64,000 nt of DNA, taken from Agaricus subrufescens (taxonomy: Eukaryota > Basidiomycota > Agaricomycetes > Agaricales > Agaricaceae). The notes below the pieces were generated by a model. That model saw nothing but the letters and a program-made list of their open reading frames with translations, was not told the DNA's origin and did no database searches. The DNA lies in assembly GCA_029945375.1 (NCBI GenBank), contig CM057063.1:1240001-1304000 (forward strand), in the 5' to 3' direction. This document shows, piece after piece, positions 12,516 through 34,976 of the stretch. The first letter of the stretch is position 1; each line of letters begins with the position of its first letter. The position numbers were made by a program, and so were the translations under genes.

Positions 12516-14146
12516 AATTCTTTTTTTCTTTTCTTGTTCAGTTCGAGAGATAACCCCGAAGCTTTTGTCTGTAATTGTTATTCTTAGTCACTGTGTTTTA
12601 TTTGTTTTTTTTCTTTCGTTTTCGTTGTTTGTAATTTTTTTGTATTTTATTATTATTTCTTTTGCCATTGTTCTCCTAGCTCGTCAATGCCGGCAATGTC
12701 ACCATCAAACTTGATTTTCCTCTTTCTGACATTCTGACCTCATTTCGATTTTTGATTACGAACTGCCCTTACAAACCAAAACGAACCAAGCCTCAAGACC
12801 TGATCGTTCCTGCATACTGGTTCGGGTCGAGCCTCTCGGCTAATCCACATTACTCCCGTTGCTTACTTATTATACATGCCCTCGCAGCAAAAAAAAATTT
12901 TTTTCTTTGTCTTTTGTTTCCTTCACAAATCCTTTCACAGCAAGAAATTCGACCCACGAGTAGAGTGCAAAAGAGTATCTACGGTTCCGAATCTCATTCA
13001 TGTTAAATAGTGTCTGATTACCCGTCGCACACATGAGCCGAATATATCTCTTTTTGGCACTAATGAGTTCATACAGCGCAAATGAGGGTGAAGAAGAACT
13101 TGGAGCTCCGTTCGCGAGCAACAACTCTCGGCCGAGCAGGATTCTCCAACTCCGACACGCTCACTGTTCGCCATATCGGCCGACCACAGCCATAGTTAAG
13201 AGTGGAATACAACTCGCAAGTATTATACAAGGCGATTTGGGTTAAGGAAGGGGGAGGTATATATAGGAATAAATTCGAATCAAGACGTGGCATCAACCCA
13301 CTGGGAGTCTTGAAAGAGAGCATCGACGGGCAAAAGTTGCCAGCTGTAGGCCCCGTGAGAGATAGGGAGCACCTTCCTTTTTTTGTCTGTCATACCCTCT
13401 TAATCAGCGTGCCGACAATCTGCGAGGATCATTTGAGATTTGTTCGGCTCATGTACGAAGAGTAAAAGAAAACGTAACGCACTATCCAATAGATATAGCC
13501 TCAAACATGATTGCACCATCGTGTCGTTCTGCATGACAGAGAGATCCGATTCCGCCCGTCGAATGTTGGAAGGTAACAAAAAATGATTGTTGCCACCACG
13601 ACCCCCTCTGCGGACGGAGCAGAGAATTCTATCTAGAATTAAAAGTGCTAGGAAACGTGCGGTAAAAGAAAAATAAACAAACGAAGGTTGGACACAAAAC
13701 ATATACGAAGAGTTGCGTGGAACGACTGTGCAAACATAGTGAACAATGACACCTGGGAAAAGAAGGGCAGGCCCTATGGACAAGAAAATGGTATGTACGA
13801 CGGTGATTAAAGAAATTGTGACAACAATTGCAGGTAAGAAAAACAAAACCTTTGGCTTGAGGTACTACGACTACTAATGAAACAACAGATATTAGCTATG
13901 GAGAAAGGGAGGGCTCATTGTCGCGGCACAGCGGTGGGGGAGGGGGATGATGCTGAGATACTTGGTATTGTGCTTTGTGGTACACCTGGAGAGTTGAAGA
14001 AGAGGACAGATTTGTTTCACAATACATTGGAGCTGTAGTTTTGACATGTGCATGCTTGCGTGTGTATGGTATGAGTGAGATGAGTGGGCAAGTGAGTTGA
14101 TCAAACAAGCGATCCGGAAGCAACAGCATGCAGGGGAATCCTGATT
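12516..14146. other. Gene-free stretch between protease and kinase 3' ends
   Basis: About 1.6 kb between convergent genes. The left part is T-rich (12516-12670) and probably includes the protease 3' UTR. The right part, adjacent to the kinase stop, probably holds its 3' UTR. The longest open frame (13400-13846, -, 148 residues) has no start context or motif, and I do not support it as a gene. Confidence 0.6.
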
Positions 14147-16080
14147 TCAATAATCATCTCGAGGGATAGCTAACGAAAAGTAAGGGTGGTTTAGTGCCTC
14201 TCGTACCGTGATCCGTTGGGCAGGATCAAAGGCGAGTAGTCGTTGCACTAGATGTAAGAACTGTGCGTTGATTTCGTCGTATGGAGGAATGACCTCATCT
14301 AAAGGCCGAGTACTGCGAACATCTCGCTTACTCTGCCGACTTGCTTTGGGTTTCGGCCAATCGAGTCGGCCGTCTTTGAAAAACTCGGGTTTTGATCGCT
14401 GACCAGCGTGGGCAAAGCGCTCCGGCATTTTGCCCATGACCATCTCCATCATGGCGAGATGTTCAAGGTTGTCATGAGTTTGGTAGAGTGCCACTCCAGT
14501 GTAGAACTCGACCAAGATACACCCAAGTGAGTATGCGTCACACGGGAACGACCAGCCGAGTCCTGGTCATTTATCAAGTTTAGCTGACAGATGGTGTAAC
14601 CATCAATTGTGGCGACTCACCGAGTATGATTTCAGGAGCACGGTAATGACGTGTTGATACTACAGTAGAATGGTATTCTGACTCGAAGGTCGCAGAACCG
14701 AAATCTATTAGACGAATTTCGGTGGAGCGGAGGATACGCTTGGGTTTAGTAGGAGCATTCCGCTATCATAGGATGTGAGCTGTGTGACAAAGTGGAGCTG
14801 GAAAGTTCCACGACTTGCCTTGTGTGAAGATGGGATGTTTACAACTTCGAAATCATTATGTACTAAGAGGATGTTTTCCGGCTTCAGATCAGTATGGATA
14901 AGGCGTAGGTCATGCAAAACTGGGGGTGTCTTAGTCAATGCGGTTGATCCGAAGTAAATGCAACCTACATGCAACACTGCCCAGAAGTTGTCTGGCAAAA
15001 TCCTGGATGTGGTGCCGCGGAAATGGTGCAAACTCGTTTTCCTTGAGGAAATCGTAAACACACATTCCAAGGAGCTCAGACACGAGGCATATGTGGTTTC
15101 GGTGATCAAACCAGTGCAGAAGGTGTATGCATTTGCTGTCGTCAGATTGTTGAGTCACGTCATTTCGGAATTCAGCAAACGAGGATTCGACCTACTTCCT
15201 GTTCATAGGGTCACGTTCTTTTAGCCTCTGAAGGACACGAATTTCAATTCTGCTGGCATCACGATATTTGGGTATCGCCCGAATAATCTTGATAGCCACT
15301 CTCGCATTGGTTTGCGTATCGATGGCCTCTACCACTTTGCCAAAGGTCCCTTGTCCGAGTAGTTTGACCGTGCGATCTGCGAAAACATGAGGATAAAGTA
15401 ACGGAAAAGCGAGTGATAACCTACAGCGCCGGAATATCAGGTCGTCGGGGACGATGATGTAGTGTCCCTCTTTGTCATCACAGGTCGAAGAGTCTTTGGA
15501 TGGCTAAGAAAGACACAATGTTAGTACGTCATCGGAGCACACGGAGGCGGACACGGACATCATCTGCGGCCACGCCATTTCTGAAATCGTTGGACTTTGG
15601 GGGGACGAGAGCCTGGATTTGGTGATGGTTTTGCACAGGCTTCTTGGGAGGAGGCGCACGGACCTCCTCTTGAGGGTCTCGTTTTCGTTTCTTCGGCACA
15701 GGGGCAGTGATCGAGGAGGAGCTTGAGGAAAGCGCTTGCGCTTCGGCGGCGGCCCGTGCCCTTGTGCGGATGGGAGCGGAAAAAATGGGGGGTTGGTAGG
15801 ATGAGGAATAATTTGGATGAGTTGTGGCAGGCGAGATTGTAGCGGGTGGAGGTGTATCCTCGATGACGATGACTTCACGAAGTCTGCCATCGCTATCAAA
15901 CTCCTGGACCTCGCTGTATTGTACAGAATATCTCGCGGCACGCTTCCGCTTGCGTGTGCCCACAGGTGGTGTTGGCTTTACGCTTGGGCCCGCTGGGTTG
16001 GAATTGACGGCACCGTTGATGGGCTGGCGGGGGTACGGGGCCACAACCTGTGGGGGAAGCGGGTGCACCGCTGCCGACAT
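14147..16080 (-). CDS. LAMMER (CLK-type) dual-specificity protein kinase
   Basis: Nuclear CLK/LAMMER kinase (the family of fission-yeast Lkh1 and budding-yeast Kns1), which phosphorylates splicing and regulatory proteins. The start is the ATG at 16080-16078 ([11 protein letters not shown]). The first exon is disordered, carries a KKRKRD nuclear-localisation signal, and includes [15 protein letters not shown], a segment typical of fungal LAMMER kinases. The catalytic core follows in order: [10 protein letters not shown] (glycine loop), [18 protein letters not shown] (catalytic loop with HTD for HRD), LIDFGSATF (DFG), [22 protein letters not shown], and the signature [11 protein letters not shown]. 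The gene ends [10 protein letters not shown]. The intron at 14763-14818 has a GC donor (AAG|GCAAGT). The donor of the first intron, near 15540-15560, is ambiguous between several phase-0 GT sites. It shares a 282 bp upstream region with the divergent acetyltransferase gene. Confidence 0.93.
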
Positions 16081-16362
16081 TGTCTGGGTGGTAGTGAACG
16101 ACGTGGTGGAAGAGGAAGGGGAGAAACCTGGGTGCTTGCAGAGCCAAATGTATCCTGAACAGTGTAGATGGCCTTTGTTGCCGCTTGTTTGCAGCCGAGC
16201 CACCCACAGTGGTTTGGTTCGCCCGGTCACATGCTCAGCCGAGCCAGTCTGCGCCCAAACACGCACAAGCAGCCTTAGCACACCGTCCGCGACGACGAGC
16301 ACTCGCCCCGTCTCTCTCTGCAACCCACAACCACCCCCGGAATCGTTCAGGACTGTGCTGCG
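16081..16362. promoter_or_regulatory. Bidirectional promoter region between kinase and MYST genes
   Basis: 282 bp separate the start codons of the divergent LAMMER kinase (-) and MYST acetyltransferase (+). The segment is GC-rich, with no clear TATA box on either strand. It must hold both 5' UTRs and the shared promoter. The role is inferred from gene layout only. Confidence 0.5.
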
Positions 16363-20079
<3,717 letters not shown>

Positions 20080-20160
20080 GCGTGGGAGTGTTTGTGCAGG
20101 CGGCTCGGTTGTGAACTGGACTGGCACGGACGCTGGCTGGTTTGATTGAGTGGGTCGACG

Positions 20161-22020
20161 ATGCAATACAGCCACCTGCCGATCCAAGAGCGCCGCGACT
20201 CCAACCTCGACAGCAACGCAAACGTACGTCCGCCGCCCCCAGCTGGCCCGTGCGCACGCTCACCCTCCGCAGACCCCGTTCCAGGCGCACCAGTCCATCG
20301 GCCAGGCCCTCGGCACCCACCTCCCCCAGTACCACCGCACCGACTACCGCAACCTCTCCACCTCCCCGCCCTCCCACCAGCAGCCCCCGCCCTCCCACTC
20401 GCCGCTCTTCACCGTCCCCGCATCCTCGTCCCCCGCCATCAAGCGCAAGACCGCCGACAACCCCATCTCCCAGCAGGTCCTCAAGCGCAGACGCGACACC
20501 GACGATGCCGACCCCTACGACCTCGACCCCGCGGGCCAGGGGGCCAAGCACTGGACCGACGAGGAAAAGTCCAAGCTCTTTTCCTGGCTCATGGGCCCCG
20601 GCCAGGACGAGCACTGGAACGCCCTCCGCGCTACAAAAAACTCTTGTCTCCGCGAGGCACGTATCCCCTCCTGCCGTAACGCCGCCCGCTGACGTCTCCC
20701 CTGCAGTGTGCACAGGAGGTCTTTGATGGCAAAAAGACTTATCAGGCCCTCAAGGGTTGCTATGAGCGCAACTTTAACCTGTTCAAGCAGATCTATGCCT
20801 TTGAACAGCACCATTCTCCGAACAATGATCTTTCCCAGTTCAGCGAAGCCGACCGCCTAAGGGAATACGAGCGCCGACTCGCTGCCGCCCGCAAGGCCGG
20901 CTGTGACGTGGGTAACATCACGGCCCGCACCGTCGAACACTGGCACCGAAGGGGCTGGTACGGCCTGTTTTACCGCCGGTGCGTCCTCTTTTTTTTTTCT
21001 TCCTGCTCACCCACGTCGTCCGCCGTATTTACGCACCTGTGACAGGTGGCATGGCGATCCTGCCACTACGAGGCCGAGCCAATCACGAAACACCTCTACC
21101 GCAAACAACAACGGGCCCATCGATGACACCGAGGCAGACGATGACCACCCGCCGCCTCCTCCTCCTCCAATCCATCATCATCATCACCAACCGCAGCAAC
21201 CTCACCAGCCACCTCCACCGCAACCACCTCCACAGTCACAGCAGCATCAGCCATCCCAGAACACTACCACCACGGGCATCGATTTCTCCACGGATCCAAC
21301 AAGCGCAATCACCAATGGCATGAACGGATTCACGCCGCACATCAATTACATCAATCCACAAACCCTTCGCGACCCCCTCGTGCCACCATCGCCTGCTACC
21401 GTCCCGACCGGCCCGAGCAGCACCACCCACCTCAATCTCGGTGGTGGACCATCTACCTCTGCTGTTAATGGCGCTGCTTCATCCTCATCTACTTCCAGCT
21501 CACATCCTCACATCTCAAATGTGGTCCATCACACTACCTCGCACCCGGCTGTTACAACTTCTAATAATCTCCCACCCTCTATCACTTCTAACTCTTCTTC
21601 TTCCACACTTAATGCTTCCATCCCATCCACAAGTCCCGGGGATTCGCCCGTGGTTAATTTGTCTGTTACCCAGACCATGCTTTCGGCTTTTCTCCAGTTC
21701 CTCCAAGTGCAGACACAAACCGGCAAGATGAAATTGGAATACTTGAGGAGGAGGGAGGAGAGGGAAGAAAAAGAAAGCTCGCAGAGGAGAGAATTAGAGA
21801 GGCTCAAGTTGGAGCGAGAAACTGCGGAATATGAGCGTTCCAAGCACTCGGAAGACACAAAACAAAAGACAGCGAAAGCCATAGTAAGTTCTTAGTCCCT
21901 TTTAAAACGAAAACCGTGTTTCTTAAGCGATCACAGGAACTGATCAGTAATCCTCAAATCGACGATTCAGTCAAGCGTGCCGCGAGCGATTTTTTGAAAA
22001 AACAATTCGCTATAGACTAA
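20161..22020 (+). CDS. Myb/SANT-like DNA-binding protein with Gln/Pro/His-rich region
   Basis: Probable nuclear regulator; I do not recognise a named family. Five exons join in frame: 20161-20223, 20273-20656, 20707-20978, 21046-21883 and 21937-22020, giving 546 residues. A Myb/SANT-like module spans about residues 115-200 (HWTDEEKSKLFSWLMG, then HWNALRATKNSC and KKTYQALKGCYERNFNLFK, with regularly spaced Trp/aromatic residues). A second conserved block is rich in Trp and basic residues (VEHWHRRGWYGLFYRRW). The middle is low-complexity (poly-Pro, poly-His, Gln/Pro, then Ser/Thr). A charged helix at about residues 455-515, rich in Glu/Arg/Lys, is a likely coiled coil, and a short conserved C-terminus follows (SVKRAASDFLKKQFAID). 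The second intron (20657-20706) uses a GC donor; no GT donor keeps the frame. It converges on the ABC transporter. Confidence 0.8.
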
Positions 22021-22345
22021 CCCAATCATGCTTGGTTTTCTTTCCTGTTTTGTACTTTTTGCTGTCCTGTTACTGATGATATCTATATCCGGCTGTTCTG
22101 ACTAGTAGCTTGCTTCCCCTTTCGAGTAAGTACTTACAACTACCCCCTGTCTGTATTTATGACCCGTTGGCCCATGAGACTTTCTGGACGGTTCGGTTCC
22201 TCTTGTTTGATCTGTTCAAATCGATAATGAACAAACTTCGAACATTCTAAATTTAAATCTAGTGTTTGAATGTATACCTATGTAACGGTAGATTCTCTAT
22301 AAATCTACTAGTCCGCAGCGCTGCCCCCCCCCCCTCCCAACCCGT

Positions 22346-28808
<6,463 letters not shown>

Positions 28809-29718
28809 ATAGTACAGGGACAGAAGACAAAAGTCAGGTAAGTCCCAGGCAAGTGGCCTGGTTAAAAGCCTTGCACCACCCACGAGGAAACTGGTCGGAT
28901 CCAGTTCCGTAGCATAATAATGCTGACAGAGCCTGGGTTAGGTTGTTTGTTCCCGTAGAAGCATAGAATCCCACTTAACTCCTCCCAGTGCTGTCTATCC
29001 GGTGACAAATCCATGCGCTAAACATGGAGCTATGCCATATATAACTGATAGTGCCTGTGTGCTTAAGTTACCTATAAATGTTGACTTACGATACGATGAA
29101 GACACGTAGACACGACGTTCAGTAAATGCATAAACAGAAAGAAAAAGAGATAATTTGCTCTCGGTGGGGAGTGTCGTTTATATATAGGTCGGTCGAATCA
29201 ACGATCGGTATCGATCGGTGGTATTCTCCGTTTGGTCAGTTGTAGTACCAGGCTTACATCACCTGCGGTATACATTTTAATACAATACATAACGGTCATC
29301 AGTGCCTTCGAAAGGACCGAACAATCCGTAAGAGATCATCAGCGCACCTCATCTAAGTCAATACATATTAATTCTTGTTGCCCTGGATGAACGGCAGTGT
29401 CAGCACGAGCTTACAGCATATATATTAGTCGGTGGAAGAATAACATAAGATACCCTGTTATGTCCCTTTTGCTGTAAGGGTTGTTTGGCTGACTAGGATA
29501 GCCGGCTTGCGGATAAGATAAATAATCAAAATGTCAGACTCTATTTCTTTGGGGCTTAAGTCGTTAAGTACACGATACAATATACATATCTACATATGCG
29601 AAAACTTAGTTTCGGAAACCCGAAGCTAAGCTACTCAAATATGCATGCATTCAAAAGAAATGTTATTATAGGCTTTGATATGAATGCGGCACTGATGCAG
29701 CAACATGATTTTTCATAT
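28809..29718. promoter_or_regulatory. Upstream region of the ABC transporter
   Basis: About 0.9 kb between the transporter start and the ARP3 stop, both genes on the minus strand. On the minus strand, TATATATAAA occurs at about 29178-29187. It is a good TATA candidate roughly 370 bp upstream of the start codon, implying a long 5' UTR. A copy of the dispersed TG-bounded repeat lies farther upstream, at 29398-29511. No gene is seen. Confidence 0.45.
29398..29511 (+). mobile_element. Dispersed short repeat, copy a
   Basis: About 114 bp, starting TGTCAGCACGAGCTTACAGC and ending near GATAGCCGGCTTGC. It aligns along its length with the reverse complement of the element at 51488-51575. The shared core is GTCCCTTTTGSTGTAA, and TTGGCYGACTAG follows. 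It carries about 25 extra internal bases relative to that copy, also seen in the copy at 52426. No target duplication is obvious, so it looks old. It lies about 210 bp upstream of the candidate TATA box of the ABC transporter. Confidence 0.65.
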
Positions 29719-31448
29719 TCAAGTAGCACTACCGAATATCTGGTATCGTCGGCAGATGCTCGGACCGATTTCGTCGTATTGAGCCTTTGTGTGACAAGAG
29801 GTGTAGAAATCAGGCTGCGTAGGACAAGGCAACATTAGAAATTTTCATAAACGTAAACTCAGGGTACTGACCAACGAGGCAAGCAGAGAGCCACCAAACC
29901 AGACAGCGTATCTATACAAATTTAGTCGCAATGCTGAGTAAAATGCGCTATAGAGGGCTTACCGTTGACGTTTGTGGGATATTACCTCAACTTCAACGCC
30001 AGATGACTTTTGGAATGCAGATGAGCTCATCTTTGCATTTTGATGAGAAAATTAGACTTACCTTCATCGAGCTCCCACTGCTAAGGGCGCTGGAATCGAG
30101 CCGGCGGTCAACAAGTTGCTTTAGATCCCGCTTCAAACGATTCCCAAAGTGTTGAAACATAGTAGAACCCCCAGAAAGGACAATGTTCTAGCAATGAAAC
30201 ACTAAGCATGATACCGATCTCGGTTGACTGCCGTACTAACCTTGTACAAGCCACGGCGGACATCTATGGGAGAACTCTGAATAACGTCATCTACAATCTC
30301 CGGAAGAGGCGTGAGGAAGTCAGATGAGTAGATCTCTGGGTTAAAAAAGATCTCTGGGGCAAGGAACCGCTCGTAACCGACGTCAACACCATATTTCTAG
30401 TCTAATTAGCGATCCACGCATAACTACAGAAGATAAATTGAAGATACCTTTTTGGTCACGGAATATTCTCCCTCGTACCTCTCGAAGTACTTCGACGGGT
30501 CTTCATCATACTTCCTGAACTCCCGCACAATATCCTGACAGACATAACTGTAATTCTCTTTTACCTTCCCAGCAACCCTTAATTGATCTTCGGGAGGCAC
30601 ATTCGTCATTTCTCCACGTTCTCTCATCAAGTTCAACACAAACTGTGAGATATCTCTTCCAGCAATGGGGATATGTTTAATGGCGCTTCCAATGACATAA
30701 CCCTCAGCACACGGAATGACGTGCGTAACACCATCACCAGAATCGATGACAGTACCGGTGAGTGTCCGGTCTGTGACTTTGTTTGATGTCCAGGAAGCAG
30801 CAAGTGCGAGGACTGCTTGCACGGCAATATAAAGACCCTGAATATTGAATGATTCGAAGAAGATCTCGGCAGTTTGTTCTCTGTTCTCAGGTGGATTCAA
30901 AGGCGGTTCAGTCTAATCAAGTTTCATCGTTGAATCACCGCATAAATTTCGAGTTAGATAAGCCGAAGACCTACCAAAAGGAAGTAGTGGTCTTCCGGTT
31001 CAGCCCTCAGATATTTGAAGATAGTTTGTTCCCAGTATCGTTCCATGTAGTCCCAATTGTCAATCATTCCATGCCTGATGGGATAGTGAACACCATATCC
31101 GGGTGTCTTTGCATTCGCGAGGGCTTCATCGCCAATGAAGAAATCAAGGTCTTCAACTCCACGCTTGGACGCTAGATGCCCGGGCTTAGCGGGGATAGCG
31201 GGTGCTCGAGAGGCCTGAGATGAGGATCCACGTGTAGCAATTGCAGTTGGAAATACACTGCAGTAGGTGTGAACATAGACGACAAAGCTACGCGATACTT
31301 AGGGGAATCTAACTTACAAAGATGGGTCCGAGTTACCAGCGAAGCTAGAAGAGCAATGAGGTCTGGATCAGAACTGATAACCTTCAACATACCCAATCTT
31401 CGAGAATCCAGTACCGTTATCGCATATAATGGGGGCGAGACGAGCCAT
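29719..31448 (-). CDS. ARP3: Actin-related protein 3 (Arp2/3 complex)
   Basis: Subunit of the Arp2/3 complex, which nucleates branched actin at sites of endocytosis and polarised growth. The start is the ATG at 31448-31446 ([19 protein letters not shown]). Exons 31448-31393, 31344-31318 (27 nt), 31257-30975 and 30912-30448 join in frame. They continue through blocks starting [18 protein letters not shown] and [15 protein letters not shown], to the last exon [10 protein letters not shown]...QIFGSAT ending at 29719. Actin-fold landmarks: phosphate loop 1 [18 protein letters not shown], the fungal Arp3 insertion region; [13 protein letters not shown] (phosphate loop 2); LSGGSTMF; and [10 protein letters not shown]. 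The length, about 430 residues, fits Arp3 (yeast 449) rather than actin (375). Confidence 0.95.
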
Positions 31449-31871
31449 GCGCAATGGGAGATAGAGCTGACACTCGAATCGATATCCTGCCTCATTTGTT
31501 TGGCAACAACTTCAAAGCCAATGTATGCACAGCCACAGACATTGGAAATCACTAACAGATATGTATCCATGTTCAAATTCTATATATACAGACCCTTCAG
31601 GCATACAGAATAAGCACGCAGCGGTTCCACATTGTTGTAAGTCAGTGATTTTGTCAGGTTTTGTTTCCGAAATGGCCAGATATTTGATTCATGACCACCC
31701 CATCAGATTCGGTGCTCTCCGACCTTGTGAGCAAAAACCACAAATGGAGTACGACAAACATGAGATCCCCATGGATTTTGATGAGCTTCTATCCAGCACA
31801 TCTTGAGATGCATCAGTCAAACAGATGGATGGTTGAGGATACTTACGAAACAATATCCAGTCCATTGTCCA
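31449..31871. other. Short intergenic region upstream of ARP3
   Basis: About 420 bp between the ATG17 stop and the ARP3 start, both on the minus strand. It must include the ATG17 3' UTR and the ARP3 promoter. Small open frames here on both strands lack motifs. Confidence 0.5.
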
Positions 31872-33771
31872 TCAACGGTCGGGAGTCGCAGCGTTCTTCC
31901 TTGCCTAGACAACGAGACCCACAGGTTAGTTGACAAGTTACTTCCAAGCGACTATCGAGCTAAACCTCAACAAGCAGATCCTCATCAATGCGGGGAAGTA
32001 GTTCTAAGCTGTCTCCCGGCCAGGGTGCCACTTCCCACCGAGTCGGAGGATTGCCGATACAAAGACATATATCTTCGGGCAGGTGGGCGCCGTATTCGGC
32101 GTTGAAACGACGACGTACTTGATCTTCTTCTGAAAGCCACAAGATGAACAATGACACATGCAGCAGCTGAGCATCGCTCTCACCCTCAGTCATTGCGGTC
32201 AGCTGAGACATCATTCCTTTCACAATATTCTCAGCGGCTTCTTTGTAATGTTGTCTCCGTGCAATCTCGACTGTGAGTTTGTTGAAAGCGGTCTGATAAG
32301 ATATGTACTGTTCGTGTAATTCCTTGATTGTCAGGATTTGTTCGTGAAGTGAATTCAACCCTTCTTCAAATTTCATCTGTTGGGTAAGATGAATCAGGAA
32401 ACAACCTTAGGATGAGGCTGTATGAGACCACGGACTTACCTCCACCTCTTCTTGATTTTGTAACATTTCTTCCATGATGTCACCGAGTTCTTCCAAATCG
32501 TCCAACACGCCGCTTAGATGGGCAAGGCTGTTGTTTCGAGTGTCTTGAGCTGTGAGAAGGAACTCGCTAGAAGTCTTCAATCACAGGTACATGAAACCTA
32601 GCTGCTCACTTACTGGTGGGTGTCAATCATTCGGCCACCCTCTTCTAGCTCCGACAAGATAACCGGAAGTTCCTCTACGTCCCTGTACATTTCTGAGACA
32701 ACATCAGAAAGTTTCAAGATCAAACGGGGTAATCACTCACGCTGAAGGTCATCTTCACCTAATGTTTCCCCGGCTTCAGTATCTTTCAGGGCCGCGTCCA
32801 TTTGTTCATAATGGGATGCCAGACTCTCAAGAGCACCCGCCATAGATGTGCCAACGTTGTCCTGGTCAACAATGGTATCTCGCATACGGGCCGCCAGAAG
32901 GGGCCCCTCCGTGGACTGGGGTAATGAAAATCGAATGGAATCAATGGTCTGATTAAGGGTCTCGGAGTAATCACTTGTTCGCCCGAGCAGGTCCTAAATT
33001 GTGAGTTTGGATATTGTCCTGATTTATCATTCAAAATGGATCCAATCACTCACATCAAGACCAGTGCGGTTACTTTCAATGGTTTCAAGGATATCTTCGA
33101 TGGCTTGATCATCAACGAAATCCCGAAGGTTTTTCCAATGCTTCCTGTCTTGATCGCGAACACTCTGTATATCGGTCCCACCAAGGACCCCGGAATGGTT
33201 TCGAACGGTCGTTGATGGTGATGAAGGAGGAAAGATTTTGCTGTTGGACTGGTCATGCTGATGAGAGTCTTCTTGACTGGAGTGCTGGCTGCCGAAAAGT
33301 GAGGAGCCTGCGGACGTTTGATGAAACTCGGGGGGAACAAGCTGAGCGCCCAGCGCCTCTAAAATGTGGTCCAGTTCTGAGCTGTAGTGTGTGCGCTCGG
33401 TATCCCAGGCCTTGGAAGATCAATAGATGATCAACAGGAGAATGCAGTGCTCGGCGAACCTGGACTTGCTTATGGAGATGCATGCGTTTCTCCTCAATGC
33501 CTCTAGCGACAGAAGCCGCTAACTACTAGTAGTATTGGCATGCCATTCTCGCGGGGTGAAACAGAGGGCCTGCCTTTAGTTGCTCGACGACGGCGTCACT
33601 CATCCAGCGGACTTTGGCGTCGAGGGCCAGTACGTCTACGGCAGCCCTCGCGGATGAGTTGGAACACGCATGAGCATGGGAGCATATTTGCTGCCCGTGC
33701 TGGAGGGCTTTCTTGGATTGGAGAACGAGCGATACGAGGTGAGGCTGTTCCGGGTCTGTAGCAGAACCCAT
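31872..33771 (-). CDS. ATG17: Autophagy-related protein 17
   Basis: Scaffold of the Atg1 kinase complex that organises the phagophore assembly site. It reads from ATG 33771 (MGSATDPEQPHLVSLVLQSK) to TGA at 31874-31872. Landmarks are LVLQSKKALQHGQQICSHAH and AVDVLALDAKVRWMSDAVVE at the N-terminus. A Ser-rich stretch follows, then HWKNLRDFVDDQAIEDILE, then long amphipathic helices (TIDSIRFSLPQS, EDDLQ...DVEELPVILSELEEGGRM). The C-terminal signature is EEDQVRRRFNAEYGAHLPED. The last intron (GTTTAG...CTAG) joins DLLVE to ARKNAATPDR. An upstream in-frame ATG at 33825 is possible, but the 33771 start gives the expected N-terminus. The whole protein is predicted alpha-helical, as in the Atg17 family. 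It is head-to-head with the LysM gene, only 80 bp apart. Confidence 0.85.
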
Positions 33772-33851
33772 AACAGGGCGGCTGGGCTCCCTCCGGTTAT
33801 GTCGGCACTGTACATTGTTTCCCACAGTGTTTCTCTTCTTCCACCATTATA

Positions 33852-34923
33852 ATGGTTGACCTTTCGAATGCCATCTGCCTCGCTTGTTCTTCTTCCATCC
33901 CGGCGAAACATGCAGTACACGTTACCAAGTGCTGTGGCCAGGCCATATGCAATTCCTGCATGCAAAGTAACCCTCGCCTGGCAACCTATGATCCTTGTTT
34001 GGCGTGTCTGAATGGCATTAACGCTTCCCGAGGGAGAACTCTTATTAACCAAATCACGATTCAGAGCAATAAACCAACTCCTATCATCAGTAACGACGAA
34101 AACATGTTTATCGTGGGCTGTGATAGTGACGATGAGGATACCGAAAGACAAGAGAGGCTTTTTCCGGGAGGACTTTCCAGGCCATCGTCACCTGAGCCTC
34201 CTGCCTACGAAGAAACAGTAGATCCCTGCATCACAGAGGACGTTCAACCGTCAAACCGACAGTCCGTAACTGACGGCCCTTCACCCGTCTCCAATTCTGG
34301 ACCATCCGTTTTATCTGCATCAGCTTCCAACAGATATTACATCAATGCGCGTGACACCATCCATGGTATAGCTCTTCGTTTCGGAGTCGATGTAAGTTTT
34401 TGTTCGATGCTTGTTATCTCAAACACTTAGCCTTCGCTTCAAGGCACGAGTAATATGTCAACGGAACAGCCTACCTTTCAGCACCCTGAATACTACTCCC
34501 CATTTGCTGCATACCAGGACTTTTTTGGAGCTCCCCCAGTCTTCTAAGCCCATTCCTCTCCGATACGTTCTGTCTCCAGAAGATCAAGCAAATAGAGAGG
34601 CCCACCGTGCAAAGGAACGAGCGGAGAAGCGGCTACAAATGGTCACAAAAGAAGTGGACTGGCATGTTGCAAAAGCTTATGTGGCATTGGCCGAAGGGTC
34701 GGATAATGGTCTATCGGTCGAGAAACGAAAGGAAGGCACTTTTCCAGGTCCATCTAGGGGGAACCTTGCAATCCGAGCAGTTGACATGTATTTGGATGAC
34801 GAAGAATGGGAACGAAACGAGATAAGTGCTGGTCGTTCGTCAAGTCCGTGCCGGTTGCCGCGGCCTGCAAAAGCAAAAGACGCTATGGACCTGCAAACCA
34901 AATTGTGGCCATGGAAAATCTGA
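33852..34923 (+). CDS. Zinc-ribbon/RING-like plus LysM domain protein (intracellular)
   Basis: Two exons, 33852-34391 and 34444-34923, give 339 residues. There is no signal peptide. The N-terminus holds four Cys pairs in RING/zinc-ribbon style (CLAC, KCCGQAICNSC, CLACLNG). A single LysM follows at about residues 160-215: YYINARDTIHGIALRFGVD, split by the 52 nt intron, then RVICQRNSLP and RTFLELP. The C-terminus is charged, with EAHRAKERAEKRLQ and a DVDWHVAKAYV-like helix, and ends WPWKI. The pairing of a Cys cluster and a non-secreted LysM resembles eukaryotic LYSMD1/2-type proteins and F-box-like LysM proteins rather than chitin-binding effectors. The function is unknown; a protein-interaction or membrane-trafficking role would be inference. 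It shares an 80 bp divergent promoter with ATG17. Confidence 0.8.
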
Positions 34924-34976
34924 TATCGGACAGTCTATGATCCCCGCAGTTTGATGTACTAACAACTTGATTGCCA